In this document: positions 33,150 to 41,325 of the stretch, piece after piece
Layout of the letters: each line of letters starts with the position of its first letter
How positions within the stretch are numbered: position 1 is the stretch's first letter
Source: Collinsella sp. AF33-16
GTDB lineage: Bacteria > Actinomycetota > Coriobacteriia > Coriobacteriales > Coriobacteriaceae
Length of the DNA stretch: 64,000 nt
NCBI RefSeq assembly: GCF_003475325.1
Contig: NZ_QRQC01000002.1
Span: 62,001 to 126,000, forward strand
Direction: 5' to 3'
Translations under genes and position numbers: made by a program
Notes under the pieces: generated by a model
Databases searched by the model: none
Told to the model about the DNA's origin: nothing
The model's input: only the letters and a program-made list of their open reading frames with translations

Positions 33150-34721
33150 CTAACCGAGCTTCCTCAGATAATGGAAGTCGCTCGCGTCATCGCCGGTGAA
33201 CGCCCCGTGCAGCTCGTCGATAATGTCGGCGGTAGAAGTCATCTGCTGGTACATGTCGGCGCTTGTGACCCAGACGTTGCCGTTCTTCACGGCTTTGAAC
33301 TGCGACAATAGCGCGTTTTTGCCTACGAAGTCGTTCAAGGTGGCAACCGATTCGTCGATGGTGCCGTTGTAGACGATGATGTCGGCATCCTTCGCCGTCG
33401 CGTAGAAGCGCTCCATTTCGAGCGTTACTGACGAACCTGACGTCGACGCCGTCTGCGCGTCATCGAGCGCATAGCTGCCGCCTGCAAGCTCGATCATCTG
33501 CACCACGTAGTCGCCCGCCCGCCGCGTGACGGCGGCCCCGTTCGAGTTAATGTAGAAATACGCCACGGTTTTACCTGACGACGCGAGCCCCGACGTTTGC
33601 TCGACGCGGGCCTTCTGCTCGTTGAACAGGTGCGCGGCCTCGTCTTCCTTGTCGAATAGGACGCCGAAAAGCTTAATCCACTCAACGCGCCCGAGTGCTT
33701 CGGGCTCGCTCGACGACTGTTCGGTGAGCACGACGAGCCCGAGCTTCTGCAGCTTTTCCTTCACATCGGGCGTGTGGTTGATCATGGTGTTCTCGATGGC
33801 GAGCGTGCAGCCCGAGGCCGATATTCGCTCGTAGTCGGGCGCGCTGTACTTGCCGCCGTAGGCGATCGCCCCACTTTCGAGCGCGCTTTTGAAGCCTGCG
33901 ACCGAGCAATCGTCGGCCTTCGTGCCCGACATGATGATATTGTCGTTCGCATCGAGCGCGTCGACCAGGCACATCGTCGCCGACGACACAAGGTACACCT
34001 TGTCGGCGGGGCGCCTTATGACCGCGATGTCGGAGCTCAACCCATCAGGTACCTTCGCATCTTGCGGCACCACGAGGAAACGCTCCCCATTCGAAACGCA
34101 GATAAGCCGCAGACCGCCTTCGAACTCGTCGACAGTGAAGTGCTCGGCGTATTCAAGCTGAAGCGCCCCCGTCGGCTCCCAGCCGCAGCCCAAATCGGCG
34201 TTGTGGAAGTCGGCCGCGGCGCTTGAAGCCGTTCCTGCAGGGGAGCCGCCGCTTGCATCGTCGCCCGATTTCTCCTTCATGGTGGATGAGTCGAAGTGGA
34301 TCGTGTAGTCGATGGTGTGCGGCGTCGACATGGCGACGGTCTCGGCCGACACGGCGATGTCCTCGTCGAGCGTGACGGGTATCTCGAACGTGGAGTTGCC
34401 GCCGTCGTTTACGGGCGCGTAGTCCACGCCGTCGACGGTCATCTTGTCGTAGTTCGAACTCGACCAGGTGATGGTCGCGGTGTAGGTGTCGCCATCCTTC
34501 ACAATTGTGGTGGGTGAGGCGATGCTTGCGCGCCCTGACCCACCGGAAAGCGAGACACTCACAGTGTATTCCTGAGAGCCCGCCGTGCCACCGGTCGCGT
34601 TCGGGCTCGCACTGCACCCCGCGAAGGGAAGCGCGAGCAGGGCGACGAGAACGCAGGTGATCGCGCGCGCCGCGATGCTGTGGCGCTTCCTGTTTTCCCC
34701 CTTGGGGAGAATCGACCGCAT
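33150..34721 (-). CDS. BtuF-type substrate-binding lipoprotein with an N-terminal NEAT-like region
   Basis: A 523-residue lipoprotein. A basic N-terminus and hydrophobic stretch end in the lipobox LPFAGC with Cys36. Residues 45-150 (YTATITWSSSNYDKMTVDG, then AMSTPHTIDYTIHFD) look like an iron-transport-associated NEAT-type beta domain. The rest is a class III periplasmic-binding domain (VLTEQSSSEPEALGRVEWIK, GKTVAYFYINSNGAAVTRR, ADIIVYNGTID). Such proteins bind B12, siderophores or haem and deliver them to BtuCD. The NEAT assignment is by eye and should be treated as inference. Confidence 0.82.
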   Translation of the reverse strand: MRSILPKGENRKRHSIAARAITCVLVALLALPFAGCSASPNATGGTAGSQEYTVSVSLSGGSGRASIASPTTIVKDGDTYTATITWSSSNYDKMTVDGVDYAPVNDGGNSTFEIPVTLDEDIAVSAETVAMSTPHTIDYTIHFDSSTMKEKSGDDASGGSPAGTASSAAADFHNADLGCGWEPTGALQLEYAEHFTVDEFEGGLRLICVSNGERFLVVPQDAKVPDGLSSDIAVIRRPADKVYLVSSATMCLVDALDANDNIIMSGTKADDCSVAGFKSALESGAIAYGGKYSAPDYERISASGCTLAIENTMINHTPDVKEKLQKLGLVVLTEQSSSEPEALGRVEWIKLFGVLFDKEDEAAHLFNEQKARVEQTSGLASSGKTVAYFYINSNGAAVTRRAGDYVVQMIELAGGSYALDDAQTASTSGSSVTLEMERFYATAKDADIIVYNGTIDESVATLNDFVGKNALLSQFKAVKNGNVWVTSADMYQQMTSTADIIDELHGAFTGDDASDFHYLRKLG

Positions 34722-34725
34722 GGCG

Positions 34726-35259
34726 TTACTTCAGTGCGTCGGCGCGCAGATCGACGCCGGCGGATTCGAACACAAGCGTGCGGTCGTACCACTGCTCTTT
34801 TCTAATACTCCACGCGGCACAGGCGGTGTCCTCGTCGAGCGCATCAACGGGCACGTCGTAGGTGTACTTGCCTTCCGCGTTTTCCACATAGGGGATGAAG
34901 TCGGCCTCGCTCGCGGCGGCAGCCTCGTCGCCCGTGCCCATGAAGAGCTTGCCGTAGCCCGTGCCGGAAAGCGTCATCACGCAGTGCATGGAGCCGTTTT
35001 CCACGATGAGCTGGGCGTCCACAATCCTGAACATGTTCGAGCTGGAATCTACGGTGATCGGATAGGTGCCGTCGGCCACCTTGTCGGCGGTGATGGGGGC
35101 AGCGCTTGCACCCTCGGTCGCATCGGCCGCCTGCTCGGTCTTTTCCTGGGAATCGGCATCGCTTGCCTTTGCGCTGTCGCTTGAATTTCCGGCGCAGCCG
35201 GCGAGCGAGAACGCGAGAAGCGCCGCCGACAGGGCGAAGACGAGGGTTTTCTTCAACAT
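34726..35259 (-). CDS. small lipoprotein with NEAT-like / iron-transport-associated region
   Basis: A 177-residue lipoprotein. The ATG at 35259 follows AAAGGAACCCCTCC on the - strand, and the signal ends in SLAGC with Cys22. A Ser/Asp/Ala-rich spacer (to about residue 55) leads into a beta-rich domain: DGTYPITVDSSSNMFRIVDA, then MTLSGTGYGKLFMG, YVENAEGKYTYDVPVDALDE and KEQWYDRTLVFES. The pattern is close in style to the N-terminal part of the next gene's product. It probably holds a tetrapyrrole or metal at the cell surface for the ABC importer. Confidence 0.65.
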   Translation of the reverse strand: MLKKTLVFALSAALLAFSLAGCAGNSSDSAKASDADSQEKTEQAADATEGASAAPITADKVADGTYPITVDSSSNMFRIVDAQLIVENGSMHCVMTLSGTGYGKLFMGTGDEAAAASEADFIPYVENAEGKYTYDVPVDALDEDTACAAWSIRKEQWYDRTLVFESAGVDLRADALK

Positions 35260-35321
35260 GGAGGGGTTCCTTTCAATCGCTTCGACCGCCCGCGCCGTGC
35301 GGTGGGCGGGCGGGATGCGAA

Positions 35322-35368
35322 TGCAACGGGCATGCGCCGTCGGTCGGGGAAGGCGCATGCCCGTTGCA
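35322..35368 (-). other. strong intercistronic hairpin between cbiK and the lipoprotein gene
   Basis: Bases 35322-35338 are exactly complementary to 35352-35368, a 17-bp stem with a 13-base loop and no T-run. A second, weaker helix (ACGGGG with CCCCGT) follows. It may protect or process the mRNA so that cbiK and the transporter genes are expressed at different levels. Confidence 0.6.
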
Positions 35369-35403
35369 CGGGGACGCGACCGGCGCCCCCGTGCGCGGCG
35401 AGT

Positions 35404-36330
35404 TTAGAGCTTGGCGATGGCGTCGTCCACGTGTGAGACGTAGATGTCGTCGACCGCGACGTTCTGTCCCAGACCCTGGAGCAGGCACGTCACTTCGAAG
35501 CCGGCGGCCACGAACTTCGCAGCCCAGCTGTCAGGGTCGGTCTCGTCTGCCATGTCGTTGTTCGCGTGGTCGCCCGCGACCACCATGAACGGCGCGAGCA
35601 CGGCCTTCTTGTACCCTGCGGCGCTCGCGGCGGCGATAACATCCTCGCAGGTCGGTTCAGCCTCGACGGTGCCGACGAAGAACTGCGTCAAGCCCTCGTT
35701 CTTGAACACTTCCTGCATCTTGGCATAGTCGGCGTTGGAATCGGCTTCGGTGCCGTGGCCCATGAGGCACAGCGCCGTCTTGCCGTCGTCGAAGGACGCC
35801 ATGTTCTCCTTAATGGCTGCGGCCACCTTCTTGTAGTCGTCGTCGGAGGTGAGCAACGGGTCGCCGAGCGAGATCTTGTCGAACTTGTCGGCGTACTTGT
35901 CGAGCTCGTCTTTCACGTCGGTGTATTCCAGGCCGCCCATGAGATGCGTCGGCTGCACGACGATTTCCTTCACGCCGTCTTTCACGCAGCGGTCGAGCGC
36001 CTCGGTCATGTTGTCGATCGTGATGCCGTCGCGCTTCTTCAGCTTGTCGATGATGATCTGCGCGGTGAAGGCGCGGCGGATGTCGTAGTCCTGCCAGTAC
36101 TTCTCGCGGATAGCGTCTTCGATGGCGCCGATGGTGATGTGGCGCGAGTCGTTGTAGCTCGTGCCGAAGCTCGTGACGAGGATGACCGGCTTCACGGCCT
36201 TCTCCTTTTCGCTCGATTTCTCGGAACTTGCGGAGGTGCTGGAGCAGCCCGCGAGCGTGATTCCGGCGAGCGCGACGGCTCCGGTTGCTGCGGCGCCCAT
36301 GAAGCTGCGGCGTGACATCTGGTCGGACAT
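35404..36330 (-). CDS. cbiK: CbiK-type sirohydrochlorin cobaltochelatase, exported as a Tat lipoprotein
   Basis: A 308-residue chelatase. The ATG at 36330 follows GGAAAGG on the - strand. The N-terminus has a twin-arginine motif SRRSFMG (Arg7-Arg8), a hydrophobic stretch and a lipobox LAGC (Cys29), so the enzyme should be folded inside and anchored outside. The CbiK domain shows LVTSFGTSYNDSRH, VVQPTHLMGGLEY, CLMGHGTEADSNADY and LAPFMVVAGDHANNDM with the metal-site His. It is first in the operon behind the riboswitch and next to lipoproteins and a BtuFCD importer. No cytoplasmic CbiK or CbiX is in the window. Confidence 0.92.
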   Translation of the reverse strand: MSDQMSRRSFMGAAATGAVALAGITLAGCSSTSASSEKSSEKEKAVKPVILVTSFGTSYNDSRHITIGAIEDAIREKYWQDYDIRRAFTAQIIIDKLKKRDGITIDNMTEALDRCVKDGVKEIVVQPTHLMGGLEYTDVKDELDKYADKFDKISLGDPLLTSDDDYKKVAAAIKENMASFDDGKTALCLMGHGTEADSNADYAKMQEVFKNEGLTQFFVGTVEAEPTCEDVIAAASAAGYKKAVLAPFMVVAGDHANNDMADETDPDSWAAKFVAAGFEVTCLLQGLGQNVAVDDIYVSHVDDAIAKL

Positions 36331-36434
36331 GGTTTTTCCTTTCCTCGGTTTGCCGGTCCCCCGGCGACAGTTGCTTGTCGGCACAAGCGAAAGAAAAGCG
36401 CACCCCTCGGGGTTCACAAGGAGCTAACGCCACG

Positions 36435-36600
36435 GCGATGCCGTGAGGAAAAGGCGAAGCAGTCTGGCTTGGGGCGCGAGGCGGTTCGCCCGCGCGTCCT
36501 ATACAGTAATGTCCCTTGCCCAGGATTCCCACCTGGTTCCCTCCGCAAGCCAGCGCGGGCTGTGCGGACGCCGCGCCGGTCATTTCCTTTTATCCGATTG
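36435..36600 (-). promoter_or_regulatory. cobalamin riboswitch controlling the cbiK-transporter operon
   Basis: Read on the - strand, the region has the conserved core of the adenosylcobalamin riboswitch: GGGAACCAGGTGGGAATCCTG, interrupted here at 20 bases of the pattern and continuing to GGGACATTACTGTA, followed by a variable GC-rich arm and AAGCCAGACTGC. It ends about 100 bases before cbiK. Bound B12 should switch off the leftward genes. No second copy is visible on the + strand before cbiF. The edges given are approximate. Confidence 0.85.
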
Positions 36601-36788
36601 TCATATGCTCGTTGCCGAATCTTTTACTATGATAGTGGGCACTTGTGAACGTGTCAAAGCCAGGGCGGGCGGCATTGCGCCTCCTGCCTGCGTATTTGCG
36701 CCGATTGCCGCTTCGGGCGCCGTGTTTTGCCCGCTGCGCGAATGGCGGCGTAAACGGTTGCGATGAGAAACGGGAAGGGAAGGCTCGG

Positions 36789-37580
36789 ATGATTCATATC
36801 GTTGGCGCAGGCTCGGGCGCCGCCGACCTTATCACGCTGCGCGGGGCTCGTCTTCTGCGCGCGGCCGACGTGGTCGTTTGGGCGGGTAGCCTTGTGAACC
36901 CCGAGCTGCTCGCCGAGTGCAAGGAATCCTGCATCGTCTACGACAGCGCGCACATGACCTTGGAGGAAGTGCTCGACGTGATGTGCGCGGCAGATGCGCG
37001 GGGCGAGGAAGTGGTGCGCCTGCACACGGGCGACCCGTGCCTGTACGGCGCCATCCAGGAGCAGATGGACGCGCTCGACGCGCGCGGCGTGGACTACGAG
37101 GTGGTGCCCGGCGTGTCGAGCTTTTGCGGTGCCGCGGCGGCGCTTCGCCAGGAATACACGCTGCCGGGAATCAGCCAGTCGGTCGTGATCACGCGGCTTT
37201 CCGGGCGCACCCCCATGCCTGCGGGCGAGGGCATGCGCACCATGGCGGAAAGCGGCTCGACTATGGTCATCTTCCTGAGCTCGGGTATGCTCGCCGAGCT
37301 TTCCGCCGAGCTTTTGGCCGCGGGCCGCAGCTCCGACGAGCCGGCGGCGCTCGTGTATAAGGCGACCTGGCCTGAGGAGCGCGTGGTGCGATGCACAGTG
37401 GGCACGCTCGCCGATGCGGGCGCGCGAGAGGACATCGACCGCACGGCGCTCGTGGTGGTGGGCCGCGTGCTCGGAGCTCGCGGCGGGCTTGCGCACGACG
37501 GCGCGCAAGCGGAGTCGTACGAGCGCAGCAAGCTTTACGACCCTTCGTTTGCCACGGGGTATCGGAAGGCGAGCAGCTAG
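36789..37580 (+). CDS. cbiF: cobalt-precorrin-4 C11-methyltransferase
   Basis: A 263-residue SAM-dependent methyltransferase of the anaerobic corrin route. The ATG at 36789 follows GGGAAGGG; MIHIVGAGSGAADLITLRG is the N-terminal tetrapyrrole-methylase motif, and VVWAGSLVNPELL and VVRLHTGDPCLYGAIQEQ are CbiF/CobM signatures. It is the first gene of the + strand cobalamin string. The 190 bases before it hold no clear riboswitch or promoter. Confidence 0.94.
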   Translation: MIHIVGAGSGAADLITLRGARLLRAADVVVWAGSLVNPELLAECKESCIVYDSAHMTLEEVLDVMCAADARGEEVVRLHTGDPCLYGAIQEQMDALDARGVDYEVVPGVSSFCGAAAALRQEYTLPGISQSVVITRLSGRTPMPAGEGMRTMAESGSTMVIFLSSGMLAELSAELLAAGRSSDEPAALVYKATWPEERVVRCTVGTLADAGAREDIDRTALVVVGRVLGARGGLAHDGAQAESYERSKLYDPSFATGYRKASS

Positions 37581-37581
37581 C

Positions 37582-38766
37582 GTGGCCTTCGAGCACTACA
37601 TATATACCGGGACGACCCGCCTGCGCTGCGGCTACACCACGGGGAGCTGCGCCGCTCTCGCGGCGAAGGCGGCCTGCGAGATGCTCTTGTCACGAAAGAC
37701 CGTCGGCCGCGTGTCGATCGTCACCCCCGGCGGGCTGCCCGTCGAGACGGACGTGGTCGACGTATGCATCGGCGAGGGGTGCGCCCAGTGCGCCGTGCGA
37801 AAGGACGCAGGCGACGATGCCGATGTGACCGACGGCGTGCTCGTGTACGCGCTCGTGGAACATGCGGGGCCGGGCACGGGCGCTGCGGGCAACAAGGGCG
37901 TGCCCGCGCGCGAATCGGAAGTTTCCGTCGATGGCGGCGTGGGCGTGGGGCGCGTGACGTTGCCCGGGCTCGAGCAGCCGGTGGGGGCGGCCGCCATCAA
38001 CGCGACGCCGCGCGCGATGATCACTTCGGCGGTGCGCGAGGTGTGCGCCGCGCACGGCTTTTCTGGAAATATTGCTGTGACGATTTCGGTACCCGAGGGT
38101 GTTGCCCTTGCCGAAAAGACCTTCAACCCGCACCTGGGGATAGAGGACGGCATCTCCATCCTGGGTACGACGGGCATCGTCGAGCCGCGCAGCCTCGCTG
38201 CCTTGCGCGACAGCATCGAGCTCGAGATCCGGCAGCATGCGGCTATGGGTCGGCGCGGAGTCGTGCTCACGCCCGGCAACTACGGCGGGCAGTTCATCTC
38301 GGGGCATTTCCACCTAAACGGTGCGCCGGTGGTCTTCATCTCCAACTTTGTGGGCGATGCGATTGATTGCTGCGTTCGCGAGGGATTTACCAATGTCCTT
38401 CTTGTGGGACACATCGGCAAGCTAGTGAAGGTCGCGGGCGGCATCATGGACACCCATTCGCGTACCGCCGACTGCCGCGCGGAGATTCTGGCCGCCCACG
38501 CGGCCTTGGCCGGCGCGGGCGCGAAGACCGTGCACGAGATCATGTCGTCGGTCACGACCACGACGGCGCTTGAGGTAATCGAGGCCGCCGGCGTGGGGGA
38601 CGCTGTGCGCGCCTCGCTCGCTGCGGCAATCGAGGACAGGTTGCGCCGCCGCGCGGCGGGCGCATGCGACATCGCCGCGGTCGTGTTCGACGCCGGGCGC
38701 CGCGAGCTTTTCCGCACGTCGGGCGCCGATGCTGTTATCGGGGAATTGGGGGCGACGTATGAGTAA
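37582..38766 (+). CDS. cbiD: cobalt-precorrin-5B C1-methyltransferase
   Basis: A 394-residue enzyme that methylates C1 during ring contraction. The GTG at 37582 right after the cbiF stop gives the family-like N-terminus ending in LRCGYTTGSCAALAAKAA. Further signatures are VSIVTPGG, LGIEDGISILGTTGIVEP, VVLTPGNYGG and LVGHIGKLVKVAGGIMDTHS. The stop overlaps cbiL by 8 bases. Confidence 0.95.
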   Translation: MAFEHYIYTGTTRLRCGYTTGSCAALAAKAACEMLLSRKTVGRVSIVTPGGLPVETDVVDVCIGEGCAQCAVRKDAGDDADVTDGVLVYALVEHAGPGTGAAGNKGVPARESEVSVDGGVGVGRVTLPGLEQPVGAAAINATPRAMITSAVREVCAAHGFSGNIAVTISVPEGVALAEKTFNPHLGIEDGISILGTTGIVEPRSLAALRDSIELEIRQHAAMGRRGVVLTPGNYGGQFISGHFHLNGAPVVFISNFVGDAIDCCVREGFTNVLLVGHIGKLVKVAGGIMDTHSRTADCRAEILAAHAALAGAGAKTVHEIMSSVTTTTALEVIEAAGVGDAVRASLAAAIEDRLRRRAAGACDIAAVVFDAGRRELFRTSGADAVIGELGATYE

Positions 38767-39448
38767 AGGCGTGCTGTACGGGGTGGGCACGGGGCCTGGC
38801 GACCCCGAGCTGCTCACGATCAAGGCCGTCCGCACAATCGAATCGTGTCCGGTCATCGCCGCACCGCAGACGGCGGACGGGGCCATGGTCGCGCTCGACA
38901 TCGTGCGCGGCGCCGTCGACCTTACAGGCAAGACGGTGATCCCCGTGCGATTCTCGATGACGCGCGACGTCGCGCGCCGCGCGGCCGAGCATGCCTCGCT
39001 TGTTCGCGAGCTTGTCACGCACCTGGATGCGGTCCGCGACGTCGCGCTGCTGAACCTGGGGGACCCGAGCATCTACGCCACCTTCCAGCGCATAGCGCCC
39101 GACGTGCGCGCCCGCGGGTTCGAGGCGCGCGCCATTCCCGGCGTGCCGAGCTTCTGCGCGGTCGCCGCGGCGCTCGAGCGCGACCTCACGCCCGAGATGT
39201 CGTCGCCTCTGCACATCGTGCCCGGCGGCTACGACGACGTGCGCCGCGCAATCAGCTGGCCGGGGACGAAGGTGGTCATGAAGGCGCGCCGCTCGCTTGC
39301 GGACACGAAGTGCATCCTTCGCGAGGAGGGCGCCTTCGACGGTGCCGAGCTCGTAGAGGACTGTGGGCTTCCGGGCGAGCGCGTGTACCGCTCGGTCGAC
39401 GATGTGCCCGATCGGGGCAGCTACTTCTCGACAATGGTGGTGCGCTAG
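38759..39448 (+). CDS. cbiL: cobalt-precorrin-2 C20-methyltransferase
   Basis: A 229-residue tetrapyrrole methylase that acts just after cobalt insertion. The ATG at 38759 overlaps the end of cbiD; LYGVGTGPGDPELLTIKAVR is the N-terminal motif and LNLGDPSIYATF the second. IPGVPSFCAVAAAL follows. Its length and DPSIYATF identify it as CbiL/CobI. cbiG starts at the next base after its stop. Confidence 0.93.
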   Translation: MSKGVLYGVGTGPGDPELLTIKAVRTIESCPVIAAPQTADGAMVALDIVRGAVDLTGKTVIPVRFSMTRDVARRAAEHASLVRELVTHLDAVRDVALLNLGDPSIYATFQRIAPDVRARGFEARAIPGVPSFCAVAAALERDLTPEMSSPLHIVPGGYDDVRRAISWPGTKVVMKARRSLADTKCILREEGAFDGAELVEDCGLPGERVYRSVDDVPDRGSYFSTMVVR

Positions 39449-40582
39449 ATGAGGGTTTCCTGCATAGCGTTCACTGAGAGGGGATATGCGTTGGCGGAGC
39501 GCACCGCACGCGCGCTTTCCGATTGCGCGCAGACAGGTGAAGATGACCCTGGCTGGGACGTTTCCGTTTCGCGCGGGTTCGGCGAGGGGAAGGCCGACCT
39601 GCGCGCATGGACGGCGCTCGCGTGGGAAGCGTCGGACGCGCTCCTGTTCGTGGGCGCGGCGGGCATCGCCGTGCGGGCGATCGCGCCGCATGTCGCCTCG
39701 AAGGCAAGCGATTCCGCGGTTGTGGCGATCGACGAGGCGGGGCGCTTTGCCGTCCCGCTTTTGTCGGGGCATTTGGGCGGTGCGAACGAGCTTGCGCAAA
39801 CTGTGGCACGCGCGGCAGGGGCCATCCCCGTCATCACCACGGCGACCGACGTCCGCGGCGTGTGGGCGGTGGATACGTGGGCGCGCTGTGCGGGGCTCGC
39901 CGTTTCGAATCCCGAGGCCATCAAGCGAGTGTCGGCGCGGCTGCTTTCGGGCGGGCGCGTGGCGCTCTATTCCGACATGCCGATTTCGGGACAGCCGCCT
40001 GAGGGGGTTGACATTGCGTCCGACCGCGCTCGGGCCGATATCGTCGTGTCGCCGTTCGCTGGCGCGAATGCAGGTGCGTCCGTTCGCGCAGCGGAGACGA
40101 CGGGCGATGTCGTGCCCGCCGGTGAGACGGGGAAGCCGGCGGGCGTGCGGGCGCAGGCGCCTGCGCCCGAGCCGCTTCGCCTTGTCGTGCCCTGCATCGT
40201 TGCGGGCATAGGGTGCCGTCGCGGTGCGTGCGCCGAAGCGATCGGGGAGGCGTTTCTTCTCGCGTGCGGGCAGGCGGGTATCTCGCCTTCGGCCGTGCGC
40301 GAGGCGGCGACGATCGACGTGAAGGCGCACGAGGAGGGTCTGCTCGCCTTCTGCCGCGCGCGCAAGATTCCGCTTGCGACGTATTCCGTAGAGGAGTTGT
40401 CGCAGGTCGAAGGCAGCGTTTCACCATCTGATTTCGTGCGCGCGACGGTGGGGGTCGACAACGTGTGCGAGCGCGCGGCGCTCGCGGACGGGGGCAAACT
40501 TATCTTCCCGAAGCTCGCTCACGGCGGCGTGACCGTCGCGTTTTCCAAGGTAACTATCGAACTTTCGTTTAAGGAGCTGTGA
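39449..40582 (+). CDS. cbiG: cobalt-precorrin-5A hydrolase
   Basis: A 377-residue protein that opens the delta-lactone and releases the C20 unit as acetaldehyde. The N-terminal domain has LLFVGAAGIAVRAIAPHV and VPLLSGHLGGANELA, and the C-terminal domain has IVAGIGCRRGACAEAIGEA and ATIDVKAHEEGLLAFC. A Pro/Ala-rich linker (about residues 200-250) is longer than usual. The start codon abuts the cbiL stop. Confidence 0.93.
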   Translation: MRVSCIAFTERGYALAERTARALSDCAQTGEDDPGWDVSVSRGFGEGKADLRAWTALAWEASDALLFVGAAGIAVRAIAPHVASKASDSAVVAIDEAGRFAVPLLSGHLGGANELAQTVARAAGAIPVITTATDVRGVWAVDTWARCAGLAVSNPEAIKRVSARLLSGGRVALYSDMPISGQPPEGVDIASDRARADIVVSPFAGANAGASVRAAETTGDVVPAGETGKPAGVRAQAPAPEPLRLVVPCIVAGIGCRRGACAEAIGEAFLLACGQAGISPSAVREAATIDVKAHEEGLLAFCRARKIPLATYSVEELSQVEGSVSPSDFVRATVGVDNVCERAALADGGKLIFPKLAHGGVTVAFSKVTIELSFKEL

Positions 40583-41325
40583 TGGGAAAGCTCTTCGTGG
40601 TGGGGATCGGCCCGGGCGGCCCCGACGGCATGACGATTGCGGCTCGGCGCGCGCTCGAGGCGGCCGACATCGTTGTGGGGTACACGAAATACGTGGAGCT
40701 CGCGCTCGCCGCCGTGCCCGACGCGGCGCATCTCGCGACGCCGATGATGCACGAGGTCGAACGGTGCCGCCTGGCGCTTTCGCGCGCGCAGAGCGGAGAA
40801 GCCGTGGCGCTTGTGTGCAGCGGTGACGCGGGCGTGTACGGCATGGCGAGCCCCGTGCTGGAGCTTGCTGAGGACTTCCCCGATGTAGACGTGGAAGTTA
40901 TCGCCGGGGCCACCGCGGCTCAGAGCGGGTCGGCGGTGCTCGGCGCCCCGCTTGCCCACGACTTCGCGGTCGTGTCGCTCTCCGATCTGCTCACGCCGTG
41001 GGAGGTCATCGAGCGCAGGCTCGCCGCCGTGGCGAGCGCCGACTTCTGCATCTGTTTGTACAACCCGCGCAGCAGAAAGCGCGCCGACAGGCTCTCGCGC
41101 GCGGCGAAGATTATGCTCGAATGGAAGGCCCCCGACACGCTCTGCGGCTGGGTACGCAACATCGGGCGCGAGGGGCAGCAGTCGGGCATGTGCAGGCTCT
41201 CCGAGCTGGGGGAGTTCGACGCCGACATGTTCACCACCGTGTTCGTCGGCAACGCGGACACGAAGCGCGTAGGCGGCCGTATGGTCACGCCGCGCGGGTA
41301 TCGGGAGATTCCATGCGAAAGGTAA
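40582..41325 (+). CDS. cbiH: cobalt-precorrin-3B C17-methyltransferase
   Basis: A 247-residue tetrapyrrole methylase that contracts the ring. The ATG at 40582 is 5 bases from AAGGAG and shares one base with the cbiG stop. LFVVGIGPGGPDGMTIAARR is the N-terminal motif; VVGYTKYVEL, LVCSGDAGVYGMASP and CLYNPRSRKRADRL are CbiH/CobJ signatures. It overlaps the cbiET gene by 13 bases. Confidence 0.94.
   Translation: MGKLFVVGIGPGGPDGMTIAARRALEAADIVVGYTKYVELALAAVPDAAHLATPMMHEVERCRLALSRAQSGEAVALVCSGDAGVYGMASPVLELAEDFPDVDVEVIAGATAAQSGSAVLGAPLAHDFAVVSLSDLLTPWEVIERRLAAVASADFCICLYNPRSRKRADRLSRAAKIMLEWKAPDTLCGWVRNIGREGQQSGMCRLSELGEFDADMFTTVFVGNADTKRVGGRMVTPRGYREIPCER

Noticed and set aside
36600..36788. 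Possible second cobalamin riboswitch on the + strand before cbiF
   Set aside because: The conserved GGTG-AATCC and ACTGT core blocks are absent on this strand; only GC-rich stretches are seen.
38735..40330. A 531-codon open frame on the - strand across cbiL and cbiG, and similar long frames elsewhere in the island
   Set aside because: High GC removes stop codons from other frames. The products are Arg/His/Ala-rich and lie opposite recognised pathway genes.
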